From Pseudomonadaceae bacterium (GTDB taxonomy: Bacteria; Pseudomonadota; Gammaproteobacteria; Pseudomonadales; Pseudomonadaceae), in contig CAAFUS010000013.1 of the NCBI GenBank assembly GCA_900766265.1, positions 496,001 through 560,000 on the forward strand: a DNA stretch of 64,000 bases. Reading direction: 5' to 3'. The position numbers were made by a program, and so were the translations under genes. The notes under the pieces are model-generated. The model did not search any database. It was not told the DNA's origin and was given only the letters and a program-made list of their open reading frames with translations. Below, one piece after another: positions 51,579 to 60,599 of the stretch. Within the stretch, counting starts at the first letter, position 1. Each line of letters starts with the position of its first letter.

Positions 51579-52595
51579 ATGAAGATCAAATTTTCCAGCG
51601 CCAAGGAGCAGCGACCGACGCAGGAGCACGGGCTGCAGGTGCTCTACGCGCCCGGCAAGCGCCTGGCGTTCCGGCTGCGCTGGTACCTCATTCTCCTGGC
51701 GGTGGTCAGTCCTTTGCTGTGGCTGGTGGGCAGCTGGGCGTTGACGCTCTGGCTGATCGAGGCGCCGGCACAGCTGCACGTGCCCAGCGTTGAGTTGCGG
51801 GCGCGCGATGGTGCGCAAGTGCAGGAGGTGTTGGTTGAGCCAGGCCAGCGCGTGACGCGCGGCCAACTACTGGTTCGGCTGGACAATCCCGAATGGCGCG
51901 CCCGCCGTTTCATGCTGCAGGCCGCGGGCGTGCCCGCGGTTGAGGTCGATCCCAGGGTGACGGAGCGCGAGCGTGCCCTGTTGCAGACTATGCTGGATCG
52001 TGCCGAGCAACGCGTCGTGCAGGCCCAGCGGCTACTCAAGGCCGGCGCCGCTACGCGAGGCGAATGGCTCGCAGCGATAGACCAGCGCGATGCGAGGCTG
52101 CGTGACCTTTACCAGCTTGATCAGCGCCTTCGGCCCGTGCCGTCCAGCGTGGATCAGCAGCAACGCGCGTTGGAAATCGCCTGGCTGGACACTCGTCTCA
52201 AGGGGCTCGAATTGCGCGCCGAAGAGGACGGCAAGGTGGGCGAGGTGCTGGTTTCGCCGGGCGAAAACGTGGGGCCGGGCACATCCCTCGTGCGTCTGGA
52301 GCGCACGGGAGAGGCACAGGTCTGGATCTACCTCAGCCCACGCCACGCCGCCGAGGCGGCCGTGGGTAACTCGTTGGCCTTGACATTCCCTGACGGCAGC
52401 GAGCGCCAGGCTGTGGTGCTGCAGACGGTGGACGATGCGGCTCAAGTGCCGGCCGAACTGCGAGCCCCTTTCAGCGCGCCGACGCGCAGCTTGCGAGTGA
52501 TTGCCCGCGTGGACAACTTGCCAGACGCCTGGCGTATCGATCGGCTGGGCCTCAAGGCCCGCTTTGCGCACCGCTGGATCCCCTTCGGCGGCTGA
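51579..52595 (+). CDS. HlyD/EmrA-type periplasmic adaptor (membrane fusion protein)
   Basis: A 338-residue inner-membrane-anchored adaptor. One transmembrane helix (about 33-60, YLILLAVVSPLLWLVGSWALTLWL) follows a cytoplasmic N-terminus. Then comes the lipoyl/biotinyl half-motif VELRARDGAQVQEVLVEPGQRVTRGQLLVRLDNPEW (about 73-107), a helical hairpin (about 125-200) and the second half-motif EDGKVGEVLVSPGENVGPGTSLVRL (about 215-240) before a beta barrel. It would bridge the synthase to the TolC-like protein. It starts 23 bases after that gene; the open frame upstream to 51138 is internal to it. Confidence 0.85.
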   Translation: MKIKFSSAKEQRPTQEHGLQVLYAPGKRLAFRLRWYLILLAVVSPLLWLVGSWALTLWLIEAPAQLHVPSVELRARDGAQVQEVLVEPGQRVTRGQLLVRLDNPEWRARRFMLQAAGVPAVEVDPRVTERERALLQTMLDRAEQRVVQAQRLLKAGAATRGEWLAAIDQRDARLRDLYQLDQRLRPVPSSVDQQQRALEIAWLDTRLKGLELRAEEDGKVGEVLVSPGENVGPGTSLVRLERTGEAQVWIYLSPRHAAEAAVGNSLALTFPDGSERQAVVLQTVDDAAQVPAELRAPFSAPTRSLRVIARVDNLPDAWRIDRLGLKARFAHRWIPFGG

Positions 52596-52601
52596 GGCTT
52601 C

Positions 52602-53618
52602 TCAAGGCTGAGCCAGCCACTGCGGGATACGTCGCTCCAGGTAATAGCGCGGGTGGCAGGGGCTGCCTTCGACGAAGCCCACATGCCCGCCTTTTTCATG
52701 CAGCTCGAGCGTCGTAGTGGGTGACAGCTCTTCGGGATCGGGCACGCTGTGGCGGAATACGAAGGGATCGTCGGCGGACTGGATCAATAGCGTCGGCACG
52801 CGGATCCGGTCCAGGTAGTAGCGACTCGACGCCTGGCTGTAGTAGTCCTGGGCATCGGCGAAGCCGTGCAGCGGGGCGGTAACCCGGCCGTCGAAATCCC
52901 AGAAGGTGCGCATGTCCGACAGAGAGCCCAGGCCGTCCAGAGCCGCCAGGCGATCGGCGTAGCCCTGGTGGGCGAACAGGCGCTGCTTGTTCTTCACGTA
53001 GGCGATCAGCTCGCGAATGAAGTGAGCCTGGTACACCTTGGAGAAGCCGAGCCTGATGCGGTCGGCACACTGGTCCAGGCGAAAGGGCACCGAGACGGCG
53101 ACGGCGCGTTGCAGCGGGCATTGGTCGCCCATTTCTCCCAGGTACTTGAGCAGGATATTGCCGCCCAGCGAATAGCCCACCGCTTGCAGCGGCGCCATCG
53201 GGCGGGCGGCCAGCACATGGGCGATGACCTCGGCCAGGTCGTCGCTGGCGCCCGAATGGTAGGCGCGCGGCAGCAGGTTCGGCTCGCCCGAGCAGCCGCG
53301 CCAGTTGATCGCCACGCTGGACCAGCGCATCGTCGCCAGGCATTGCTGCAGGCCCAGCACATAATGCGAACTGGACGAGCCGGTCAGCCCGTGCAGGACG
53401 AGCACCAGCGGCGACTCGGCCTCGTGCGGGCCATGCCAGTCGAGGTCGATGAAATCGCCGTCGGCCAGCCACATCCGCTCACGGCGCCGTTCGAGCGGGG
53501 CGGCCTTGCGAAAGAACGGGTTCCACAAGGTCTGCAGATGCGGACCCGGCAGCCACCAGGCCGGCTCGAAGGGGGCGTCGGCGTCGTGCGAGGGGTCGAT
53601 GTCGAGTGCCAGTGTCAC
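52602..53618 (-). CDS. YheT-family alpha/beta hydrolase
   Basis: A 338-residue hydrolase convergent with the polysaccharide cluster (6-base gap). It has WWLPGPHLQTLWNPFFRK (about 21-38), the oxyanion segment LVLHGLTGSSSSHYV (about 73), the nucleophile elbow GYSLGGN (about 148) and the acid/His parts SADDPF and EKGGHVGFVEG near the end, all typical of YheT. Natural substrate is unknown; esterase activity on acyl esters is likely. Confidence 0.9.
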   Translation of the reverse strand: MTLALDIDPSHDADAPFEPAWWLPGPHLQTLWNPFFRKAAPLERRRERMWLADGDFIDLDWHGPHEAESPLVLVLHGLTGSSSSHYVLGLQQCLATMRWSSVAINWRGCSGEPNLLPRAYHSGASDDLAEVIAHVLAARPMAPLQAVGYSLGGNILLKYLGEMGDQCPLQRAVAVSVPFRLDQCADRIRLGFSKVYQAHFIRELIAYVKNKQRLFAHQGYADRLAALDGLGSLSDMRTFWDFDGRVTAPLHGFADAQDYYSQASSRYYLDRIRVPTLLIQSADDPFVFRHSVPDPEELSPTTTLELHEKGGHVGFVEGSPCHPRYYLERRIPQWLAQP

Positions 53619-53657
53619 AAGGGCTCCGTTATGCAGGCCGGGCGCGCCGGAAGCGGC

Positions 53658-54254
53658 TCAGGACGCGGATCGTTCCCAGAGCGAGTAGAACACCTGCCCG
53701 GCCTGCTTTTCCCGGTGCAGGCGCCAGTTGCTCGGCAGGCCGAGGCTTGACGCGGGCGCTTCGCTTTCGGTGTAGATCCAGGCGTGATCGGCCAGCCAGC
53801 CCTTGTCTTCGAGCAGCTGGCAGGCCGGCAGCAGCAGGTTCTTGTTGAACGGCGGATCGAGAAAGACCAGATCGAACGGCGTTGCGTGCTGGGTTTCCAG
53901 GTAGCGCAGGGCGTCGCTTTGCAGCAGCTGGCCATTGCCGCAGCTGAGCGTATCGAGGTGCTTGCGCAGGCTGGCAATCGCGTTGGCATTAACGTCCAGC
54001 GCCAGCGCCATACCCGCGCCGCGCGAGAGGGCTTCAAGATAAAGGGCGCCACTACCGGTGAACAGGTCGAACACCCGGGCGCCGGGAAGGTAAGGCGCTA
54101 TCCAGTTGAACAGCGTTTCGCGCACCCGGTCGGGCGTCGGGCGCAGGCCCTCGGCATCGGGAAAGGAGAAGCGGCGGCTGCGCCAATCGCCGCCGATGAT
54201 GCGCAGCTGGCCTTGGCCGCTACGGGCGCTGGGTCGGATTGGTGGAGTCGCCAT
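53658..54254 (-). CDS. rsmD: 16S rRNA (guanine(966)-N2)-methyltransferase
   Basis: A 198-residue methyltransferase. RIIGGDWRSRRFSFP (about 18), RPTPDRVRETLFNWI (about 38), VFDLFTGSGALYLEALSRGA (about 61) and the catalytic DPPFNKN (about 130) are diagnostic. It methylates G966 of 16S rRNA. Its start overlaps the M16 gene stop as TGATG, and ftsY lies further upstream on the other strand, the standard gammaproteobacterial arrangement. Confidence 0.96.
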   Translation of the reverse strand: MATPPIRPSARSGQGQLRIIGGDWRSRRFSFPDAEGLRPTPDRVRETLFNWIAPYLPGARVFDLFTGSGALYLEALSRGAGMALALDVNANAIASLRKHLDTLSCGNGQLLQSDALRYLETQHATPFDLVFLDPPFNKNLLLPACQLLEDKGWLADHAWIYTESEAPASSLGLPSNWRLHREKQAGQVFYSLWERSAS

Positions 54255-55780
54255 CAGTGCTCCGGAACGCCGCTGGGCTGTTCGATGGGGTGGTCGCTGG
54301 GCGGCGGCAGTTCCTTCTGCTCGACGCCGGGGCCGGCTGTGACGATGACGAAGCCGTCCGCCTGCAGATGCTTGTTCATCGCCTCCCTGACCTGTTCGAC
54401 CGTGAGCGCCTGGACCTGTTGCATGAAGTCCTCCAGGTAGGTCAGCGGCAGGTCGTAGAAGCCGATGCTGCCCAGCTGACCGACGATGTCGGCATTGCTG
54501 GCCGTCGACAGCGGGAAGCTGCCGGCGATCTCGCGCTTGCTGCGCTCGAGCTCGGCCTGGGTCGGACCGTCGGCGAGGAACTCGCGCACCAGGCGCTGGA
54601 CCAGTTCCAGCGAGCCCTGCGCCAGGTCCGCGCGGGTCTGCAGGCTGATCATGAACGGGCCATTGCTGCGCATTGGGCTGAAACCCGAGTAGATACCGTA
54701 GGTGAGGCCGCGCTTCTCGCGTACCTCTTCCATCAAGCGGGTGCCGAAACCGCCGCCGCCGAGGATCTGGTTGCCCAGGTAGAGGGCCGCGTAGTCCGGA
54801 TCCCCGCGCTCGATACCGAGCTGGGCCAGCAGCAGGTGGGTCTGGTTGGAGGGAAACTCGATGGCGTGGACGCCCGGCTGGGGAGCCGCCGGCGCCGGCG
54901 TCGGCGGCAGGGCTTCGCCTGCGGGCAGACTGCCCGAGACCTGCGCGGCGACCGCCTCCGCCTCTTCGCGACTGAGGTCGCCGACCAGGGCGATCACCGC
55001 GTTGCCGGCGGCGTACGCACGGGCATGGAAGGCTTGCAGCTGCTCGCGGCTGATGCCCGGGATGGAAGCGGGGGTACCTTCGCTGGGGCTGCCATAGGGG
55101 TGCTCGCCGTAGAGCTGTTTGAACAGCTCGAGGCTGGCCAGCTTGCTCGGGTTCTGCTTTTGCAACTCGAAGCTGGCCAGCAGCTGGTTCTTGATGCGCT
55201 GCAGCGAGTCTTCCGGAAAGGTCGGATGGCCGACCACCTGACTGAACAGCTCCAGCGCCGCGCTGCGCTTGTCGGCATCGCTCAGGCTGCGCAGGCTGGC
55301 CACGGCCATGTCGCGGTAGGAACCGTTGCTGAACTCGGCGCCGAGGCCCTCGAAGCCTTCGGCGATTGCGGTGACGTCCCGGCCTTCGACGCCTTCGTTG
55401 AGCATCGCATTGGTCAGCAGGGCCAGGCCAGGCGTGTCGCCGTCCTGGCTGCTGCCGGCGGCGAAGGTCAGGCGCAGGTCGAACATCGGCAACTCCGGCG
55501 CCTGCACGAACAGCACCTTGGCGCCTTCGGCGGTCTGCCAGCTCTGGATGTCCAGCGTACGTCGGGCCAACGGCTGGTCACCGAGCTCGGCGAGCGAGTC
55601 CAGGGGCGTCTGCTCCACGGCTGACTCGTCGGCTGGTACCGGGACTGCGACCCCCGTTTGCGGTTCGGCGGGTGTTTCGGCCGGCGCATGGGCAGGGCGA
55701 TTGGCGCTCCAGGCGAGCAGCCCGACCAGGATCAGCAGCAACAGGCCGGACAGCCCGTGGCGCAAGTGGCGCTTACTCAT
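54254..55780 (-). CDS. M16-family peptidase-like protein without zinc motif (subunit B)
   Basis: A 508-residue protein anchored or exported by an N-terminal hydrophobic segment (GLSGLLLLILVGLLAWSA). The M16 fold is clear (SLQRIKNQLLASFELQKQNPSKLA; GGGGFGTRLMEEVREKRGLTYGIYS), but the HxxEH zinc motif is absent; the equivalent region reads LLTNAMLNEG. It probably forms a heterodimer with the zinc-bearing partner encoded just upstream (8-base overlap), providing the R/Y substrate-binding pair. An ATG at 55804 lies within the partner gene. Confidence 0.9.
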   Translation of the reverse strand: MSKRHLRHGLSGLLLLILVGLLAWSANRPAHAPAETPAEPQTGVAVPVPADESAVEQTPLDSLAELGDQPLARRTLDIQSWQTAEGAKVLFVQAPELPMFDLRLTFAAGSSQDGDTPGLALLTNAMLNEGVEGRDVTAIAEGFEGLGAEFSNGSYRDMAVASLRSLSDADKRSAALELFSQVVGHPTFPEDSLQRIKNQLLASFELQKQNPSKLASLELFKQLYGEHPYGSPSEGTPASIPGISREQLQAFHARAYAAGNAVIALVGDLSREEAEAVAAQVSGSLPAGEALPPTPAPAAPQPGVHAIEFPSNQTHLLLAQLGIERGDPDYAALYLGNQILGGGGFGTRLMEEVREKRGLTYGIYSGFSPMRSNGPFMISLQTRADLAQGSLELVQRLVREFLADGPTQAELERSKREIAGSFPLSTASNADIVGQLGSIGFYDLPLTYLEDFMQQVQALTVEQVREAMNKHLQADGFVIVTAGPGVEQKELPPPSDHPIEQPSGVPEH

Positions 55781-57125
55781 CGCGGGACTCCTCGGGCAGA
55801 ACATGGGCGACGCTCAGGCGCGAGCGGGTGAAGTAGGTCCGCGCGGCTTGCTGGATGTCCTCGGGGGTAACGGCTTCGAGTGCGCTGAGTTCATCGTCCA
55901 TCAGCCGCCAGGAGAGGCCGACCGTTTCCAGGCGGCCGATGGTAGTGGCCTGCTCGGTGATCGAGTCGCGCTCGTAGACCAGGCCGGCGATCACCTGGGC
56001 GCGGACCCGCTCGAGTTCCTCGGGCGACGGCGGCTGCTGCTTCAGCTGGTCGAGTTCGCGCCAGAGGCCGGCTTCGACGTCCTCCAGGCTGCGCTGTTTT
56101 TGCAGGTTCGGCGAGGCACCGAGCACGAACAGACTGTCGCCGCGCGGATAGGCGCTGTACCAGGCCGAGGCGCTGGTGACCAGTTCTTCGCCGCGCTCAA
56201 GACGCGAGGGCAGACGGGCGCTGTAGCCGCCGTCGAGCAATGCCGAGATCAGTCGCAGAGCGTGAATCTCCCGTGGATCGTCGGTGGTGGCCAGGCCTGG
56301 CACGTTGAATGCCATCATCAGGCTCGGCAGCTGGGTCTTCACGTGCAGCTTCAGGCGTCGTTCGCCCGGCTCGGCAAGCTCCAGCGGCACCTTGGCCATG
56401 GGCACGGCGCGCTTTTCGATCGGCCCGAAATAGCGCTCGGCCAGGCCGCGGACTTCATCCACGGTGACATCGCCGACCACCACCAGGGTGGCGTTGTTCG
56501 GGGCGTACCACTGCTCGTACCAGGCGCGCAGCTCCTCGACCGTCATCCGCTCAAGGTCGGCCATCCAGCCGATGGTGGGCGTGTGGTAGCCGCTGGCCGG
56601 GTAGGCGATGGCCTTGAAACGCTCGAAGGCCAGCGCGCTGGGCCTGTCGTCGGTGCGCAGGCGGCGCTCCTCCTTGATCACCTCGATCTCGCGGGCGAAC
56701 TCGTCGGCCGGCAGCCTGAGGCTGGCCAGGCGGTCGGCTTCCAGCTCGAAGGCGACGGCCAGGCGGTCCCTCGCCAGCACCTGGTAATAGGCGGTGTAAT
56801 CATCGGAGGTGAAGGCATTTTCCTCGGCGCCCAGCTCGCGCAGGATGCGCGAGGCCTGGCCTGGCCCCAGCTTACGGCTGCCCTTGAACATCATGTGCTC
56901 CAGGGCGTGGGACAGGCCGGTCTGGCCGGGCGTCTCGTAGCTGGAGCCGACCTTGTACCAAAGCTGCGAGACCACCACCGGGGCGCGGTGGTCTTCACGC
57001 ACGATGACTTTGAGGCCGTTGTCGAGGAAGAACTCGTGGGTCGGTTGCGGCTCGGCTGCGGTTGCCCAGGAAGGCAGGCAGAGGGTGCCGAACAACAGCA
57101 CGGCACGGCGTAGCATCGAAAGCAT
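55773..57125 (-). CDS. M16-family zinc peptidase (subunit A)
   Basis: A 450-residue periplasmic peptidase with a signal peptide (AVLLFGTLCLPSWATA). The inverted zinc motif is HALEHMMFKG (HxxEH, about 68-72), with the distal glutamate in EIEVIKEERRLR (about 145). The start at 57125 is the first ATG ahead of the signal peptide; a second at 57116 is possible. The open frame that extends to 58076 runs antisense into ftsY. The 57126-57378 region holds the divergent promoters of this gene and ftsY. Confidence 0.9.
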   Translation of the reverse strand: MLSMLRRAVLLFGTLCLPSWATAAEPQPTHEFFLDNGLKVIVREDHRAPVVVSQLWYKVGSSYETPGQTGLSHALEHMMFKGSRKLGPGQASRILRELGAEENAFTSDDYTAYYQVLARDRLAVAFELEADRLASLRLPADEFAREIEVIKEERRLRTDDRPSALAFERFKAIAYPASGYHTPTIGWMADLERMTVEELRAWYEQWYAPNNATLVVVGDVTVDEVRGLAERYFGPIEKRAVPMAKVPLELAEPGERRLKLHVKTQLPSLMMAFNVPGLATTDDPREIHALRLISALLDGGYSARLPSRLERGEELVTSASAWYSAYPRGDSLFVLGASPNLQKQRSLEDVEAGLWRELDQLKQQPPSPEELERVRAQVIAGLVYERDSITEQATTIGRLETVGLSWRLMDDELSALEAVTPEDIQQAARTYFTRSRLSVAHVLPEESRDE

Positions 57126-57378
57126 AGACAGGACTCGTTCGGTTGCAGGCCGCATCGTCCGATGCGGGCTCCGTGAATGCGCGGTCATGGTAAAGGCGCG
57201 AGCGTACCAGGCAAAGGGCTGCGGCGAGGTGACGCCGGAACATGCCGGCGTAGATGGCGTCATACAGGCGCCGGTCGAGGCGCGGTTTAGCGCTGGCGCC
57301 CGGTGAGGTGCTAGGATATTCCCCCATTTGGCCAGCGGCGCGCCCGCTGGCGTTTCGCCCTTTGAGAAAGTCTTCTCC

Positions 57379-58797
57379 ATGTTTGGTTCCAACGACGACA
57401 AGAAGACGCCGGCCGAGGCCGGCGAAAAGAAAGGCCTGTTCGGCTGGCTGCGCAGGAAGCCTGAGGCGCCCGCAGCAGAACCGGTCGAAACGCCGCAGAA
57501 TGCTCCTGGCGAACAGCCCGAGGCTCCGCTGGCAGCCGAAGCACACGAGCCACTCCAGGCCGAGCCGGCCCCAGTCGCCGAGCCTGAGGAGGTCGCAGCG
57601 CTCGAGCCTGAGGCCGCGCCAGAGCCGCACCCCGAGCCGGAGCCGGTGTTCGAGCCGGAACCGGAGCTGCCCGTCAGCCCGATCCCTTCGGTCAAGGCCG
57701 AGGCCGAGGCCCGCTCGGGTTTCTTCGGGCTGTTCAAGGGCAGTGAGCCGAGTGCACCGGCCGAGCCGGCCGAACCACCGATCGAGCACGCCCAAGCTCT
57801 TGCGCCGAGCGAGCCTTCAGAACCTTCGCCCCCCGAGCCGGAACCTGTGGCGGCGCAGCCCGAACCCACCCGGGCAGGCTTCTTCGCCCGCCTCAAGCAG
57901 GGGCTGTCGAAGACCAGTGCCAGCCTTGGCGAAGGCATGGCCAGCCTGTTTCTCGGCAAGAAGACCATCGACGACGACCTGCTCGAGGAACTGGAGACCC
58001 GCCTGCTGACCGCCGACGTCGGCGTCGAGGCCACCACGGCCATCATCCAGAACCTCACCCGCCGCGTGGCGCGCAAGGAGCTCGCCGACAGCGGCGCGCT
58101 CTATAAGGCCCTGCAGGAGGAACTGGCGGCGCTGCTGAAGCCGGTCGAGCAGCCGTTGCAGGTTGATTCGGCCAAGCGGCCCTACGTGATCCTGGTGGTC
58201 GGCGTGAACGGCGTCGGCAAGACCACTACCATCGGCAAACTGGCCAAGAAGCTGCAGCGCGACGGCAAGAAGGTCATGCTCGCGGCAGGCGATACCTTCC
58301 GTGCGGCTGCCGTCGAGCAGCTGCAGGTGTGGGGCGAGCGCAACAATATCTCGGTGATCGCGCAGCACACCGGCGCCGACTCCGCCTCGGTGATCTTCGA
58401 TGCGGTGCAGGCCGCCAAGGCGCGGGGCATCGACGTGCTCATCGCCGACACCGCCGGGCGCCTGCACACCAAGGACAACCTGATGGAGGAACTCAAAAAG
58501 GTCCGTCGGGTGATCGGCAAGCTGGACGAGACCGCACCCCACGAGGTGCTGCTGGTGCTCGACGCCGGTACCGGGCAGAACGCGATCAACCAGACGCGCC
58601 AGTTCAACCAGGCCGTGGAGCTGACCGGGCTGGCGCTGACCAAGCTGGACGGCACCGCCAAGGGCGGTGTGATTTTCGCCCTGGCCAAGCAGTTCGGTAC
58701 GCCGATCCGTTTCATCGGCGTCGGCGAGGGGATCGACGACCTGCGCACCTTCGAGGCGCAGGCCTTCGTCAGCGCGCTGTTCGCGGAGCGTTCATGA
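57379..58797 (+). CDS. ftsY: Signal recognition particle receptor FtsY
   Basis: A 472-residue GTPase that docks ribosome-SRP complexes at the inner membrane. The N-terminal about 175 residues are acidic and rich in Glu-Pro-Ala, interrupted by three short amphipathic motifs: KGLFGWLRRK (about 16-25), SGFFGLFKG (about 115) and AGFFARLKQGL (about 170). The NG domain has GVNGVGKTTTIGKLA (about 275), DTAGR (about 360) and TKLDGTAKGG (about 420). The start at 57379 (MFGSNDDKK) is used; an in-frame ATG at 57328 lacks support. Confidence 0.96.
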   Translation: MFGSNDDKKTPAEAGEKKGLFGWLRRKPEAPAAEPVETPQNAPGEQPEAPLAAEAHEPLQAEPAPVAEPEEVAALEPEAAPEPHPEPEPVFEPEPELPVSPIPSVKAEAEARSGFFGLFKGSEPSAPAEPAEPPIEHAQALAPSEPSEPSPPEPEPVAAQPEPTRAGFFARLKQGLSKTSASLGEGMASLFLGKKTIDDDLLEELETRLLTADVGVEATTAIIQNLTRRVARKELADSGALYKALQEELAALLKPVEQPLQVDSAKRPYVILVVGVNGVGKTTTIGKLAKKLQRDGKKVMLAAGDTFRAAAVEQLQVWGERNNISVIAQHTGADSASVIFDAVQAAKARGIDVLIADTAGRLHTKDNLMEELKKVRRVIGKLDETAPHEVLLVLDAGTGQNAINQTRQFNQAVELTGLALTKLDGTAKGGVIFALAKQFGTPIRFIGVGEGIDDLRTFEAQAFVSALFAERS

Positions 58798-59462
58798 TTC
58801 GCTTCGAGCAGGTCGGCAAACGCTACCCGAACGGCCATATCGGGCTGCACGAGCTGTCCTTCCATGCGCAGCGGGGCGAATTCCTGTTCGTGACCGGCCA
58901 TTCCGGCGCCGGCAAGAGCACGCTGCTGCGCCTGCTGCTGGCGATGGAGCGCCCCACCACCGGCAAGCTGCTGCTGGCCGGCCAGGACCTGTCCCGTATC
59001 ACCAATGCGCAGATCCCGTTCCTGCGCCGTCAGATCGGCGTGGTGTTCCAGAACCACCAGTTGCTGTTCGATCGTACGGTGTTCGACAACGTGGCCTTGC
59101 CGCTGCAGATCCTCGGGCTTGGCAAGCGCGAGATTGGCCAGCGGGTCATGACCGCGCTCGAGCGCGTCAGCCTCAAGGACAAGGCCACCCAGTACCCGGC
59201 CGACCTGTCGACCGGACAGCAGCAACGCGTCGGCATTGCCCGCGCCGTGGTACACCGGCCGGCGCTGCTGCTGGCCGACGAGCCTACCGGCAACCTCGAT
59301 CCACGGTTGGCGGCGGAGATCATGGGCGTGTTCGAAGACATCAACCGGCTGGGAACCACCGTGCTGATCGCCAGCCATGACCTTGCGCTGATCGCCCGCA
59401 TGCGACACCGCATGCTGACGCTGCAGCGCGGCCGTCTGATCGGTGATGGAGAGGCCAGCTGA
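58794..59462 (+). CDS. ftsE: Cell division ATP-binding protein FtsE
   Basis: A 222-residue ABC ATPase that with FtsX controls septal peptidoglycan hydrolases. Walker A is GHSGAGKST (about 36), the signature is LSTGQQQRVGIARA (about 135, Thr for the usual second Gly) and Walker B is LLLADEPTGNLD (about 157). Its ATG overlaps the ftsY stop (ATGA) and its stop overlaps ftsX (TGATG). Confidence 0.96.
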   Translation: MIRFEQVGKRYPNGHIGLHELSFHAQRGEFLFVTGHSGAGKSTLLRLLLAMERPTTGKLLLAGQDLSRITNAQIPFLRRQIGVVFQNHQLLFDRTVFDNVALPLQILGLGKREIGQRVMTALERVSLKDKATQYPADLSTGQQQRVGIARAVVHRPALLLADEPTGNLDPRLAAEIMGVFEDINRLGTTVLIASHDLALIARMRHRMLTLQRGRLIGDGEAS

Positions 59463-60487
59463 TGAGTGCCACACCTGATCGCAAGTCCAAGGCATCGAGC
59501 ACTGCCGAGCGGGTGGGCGGTTCGGTCAAACCGAGCAAGCCACCGAGAAATCCGGACGAGCCGGACTTCAAGGCGCTGCTACATGCCTGGCTCGAAAGCC
59601 ACCGCGCCAGCCTGATCGACAGCCTGCGCCGGCTCGGCAAGCAGCCGATCGGCAGTTTCTTCACCTGCCTGGTGATGGCCGTCGCCCTCAGCCTGCCGAT
59701 GGGGCTGGCCCTGTTGCTGGACAACGTCGAGCGGCTTGGCGGCTCCTGGCAGCGCGCGGCGCAGATCTCGCTGTTCATGGAGCTGGATGTCGACAGCGCC
59801 GCGGGCGAATCACTGAGGGCCGAGATCGGCGCCATGCCCGATGTCGACGAGGCCCAGTGGATCAGCCGCGAGAGCGCGCTGGAAGAGTTCCAGCAGCTGT
59901 CCGGCCTTGGCGAGGCGCTCAAGGAGTTGCCCGACAACCCGCTGCCGGGCGTAATCCTGGTGACGCCCCACGAAGTCGACCGGGACAAGCTCGAGGCCCT
60001 GCGCCAGCAGCTGGCCGAGATGCCGGGCGTGCAGCAGGCGCAGCTCGACCTGTTGTGGGTCGAGCGCCTGAGCGCGATCCTCAAGCTGGGCGACCGCTTC
60101 GTGTTCGGCCTGACGCTACTCCTGGTCGCCACCTTGCTGCTGGTGATCGGCAACACCATCCGGCTGCACATCGAGAACCGCCGGACCGAGATCGAGGTGG
60201 TCAAGCTGGTGGGCGGGACCGATGGTTATGTTCGCCGCCCCTTCCTTTATATGGGTGCGCTCTACGGCCTGGGCGCCGGCCTGCTGGCGTGGCTGGTATT
60301 GGCCTATGGACTGGGCTGGCTGAACGAGGCCGTGGTGCGACTGGCCGGTCTCTACGGCAGCGACTTCGGCTTGTCCGGGGTACCTTCGGGAGATGGATTC
60401 TCGCTTGTGCTGGGAGCGGTGTTGCTGGGCTACATCGGTGCCTGGCTGGCCGTTGCCCGTCATCTGAGCGAACTGGCGCCACGCTGA
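59462..60487 (+). CDS. ftsX: Cell division protein FtsX
   Basis: A 341-residue permease-like protein. After a polar cytoplasmic N-terminus come helix 1 (about 62-80), a periplasmic domain (about 90-205, AQISLFMELDVDSAAGESL...) and three more helices with the cytoplasmic coupling region IRLHIENRRTEIEVVKLVGGTDGYVRRPFLYMG (about 235-265), the FtsX hallmark. It couples cytoplasmic ATP hydrolysis by FtsE to periplasmic amidase activation. Confidence 0.96.
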   Translation: MSATPDRKSKASSTAERVGGSVKPSKPPRNPDEPDFKALLHAWLESHRASLIDSLRRLGKQPIGSFFTCLVMAVALSLPMGLALLLDNVERLGGSWQRAAQISLFMELDVDSAAGESLRAEIGAMPDVDEAQWISRESALEEFQQLSGLGEALKELPDNPLPGVILVTPHEVDRDKLEALRQQLAEMPGVQQAQLDLLWVERLSAILKLGDRFVFGLTLLLVATLLLVIGNTIRLHIENRRTEIEVVKLVGGTDGYVRRPFLYMGALYGLGAGLLAWLVLAYGLGWLNEAVVRLAGLYGSDFGLSGVPSGDGFSLVLGAVLLGYIGAWLAVARHLSELAPR

Positions 60488-60542
60488 TAACCTATTGATA
60501 TCGTTGCGCTTATTGGGCGTGGCGCGGAACTTTTCCACAGGC

Positions 60543-60570
60543 TTGCAGTCCCATGGCTCAATGCTAAACT
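60543..60570 (+). promoter_or_regulatory. Sigma-70-type promoter candidate of rpoH
   Basis: TTGCAG (60543-60548) and TAAACT (60565-60570) are separated by 16 bases and end 29 bases before the rpoH ATG. They resemble a vegetative promoter in the 112-base ftsX-rpoH gap. Other rpoH promoters may lie within ftsX. Confidence 0.4.
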
Positions 60571-60599
60571 GCTGCAGCTTCGTGAGTTGGAGGATCTGC

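Noticed and set aside
46744..52595. Assignment of the cluster to alginate, cellulose, Pel, Psl or PNAG
   Set aside because: No PilZ, BcsB, PelF, PgaB-like deacetylase with TPR porin, or alginate epimerase/porin; the conduit is TolC/HlyD-like instead.
49468..52595. Reading the TolC-like and HlyD-like genes as a drug efflux or type I protein secretion system
   Set aside because: No ABC, RND or MFS pump gene is present; both genes are coupled to a processive glycosyltransferase.
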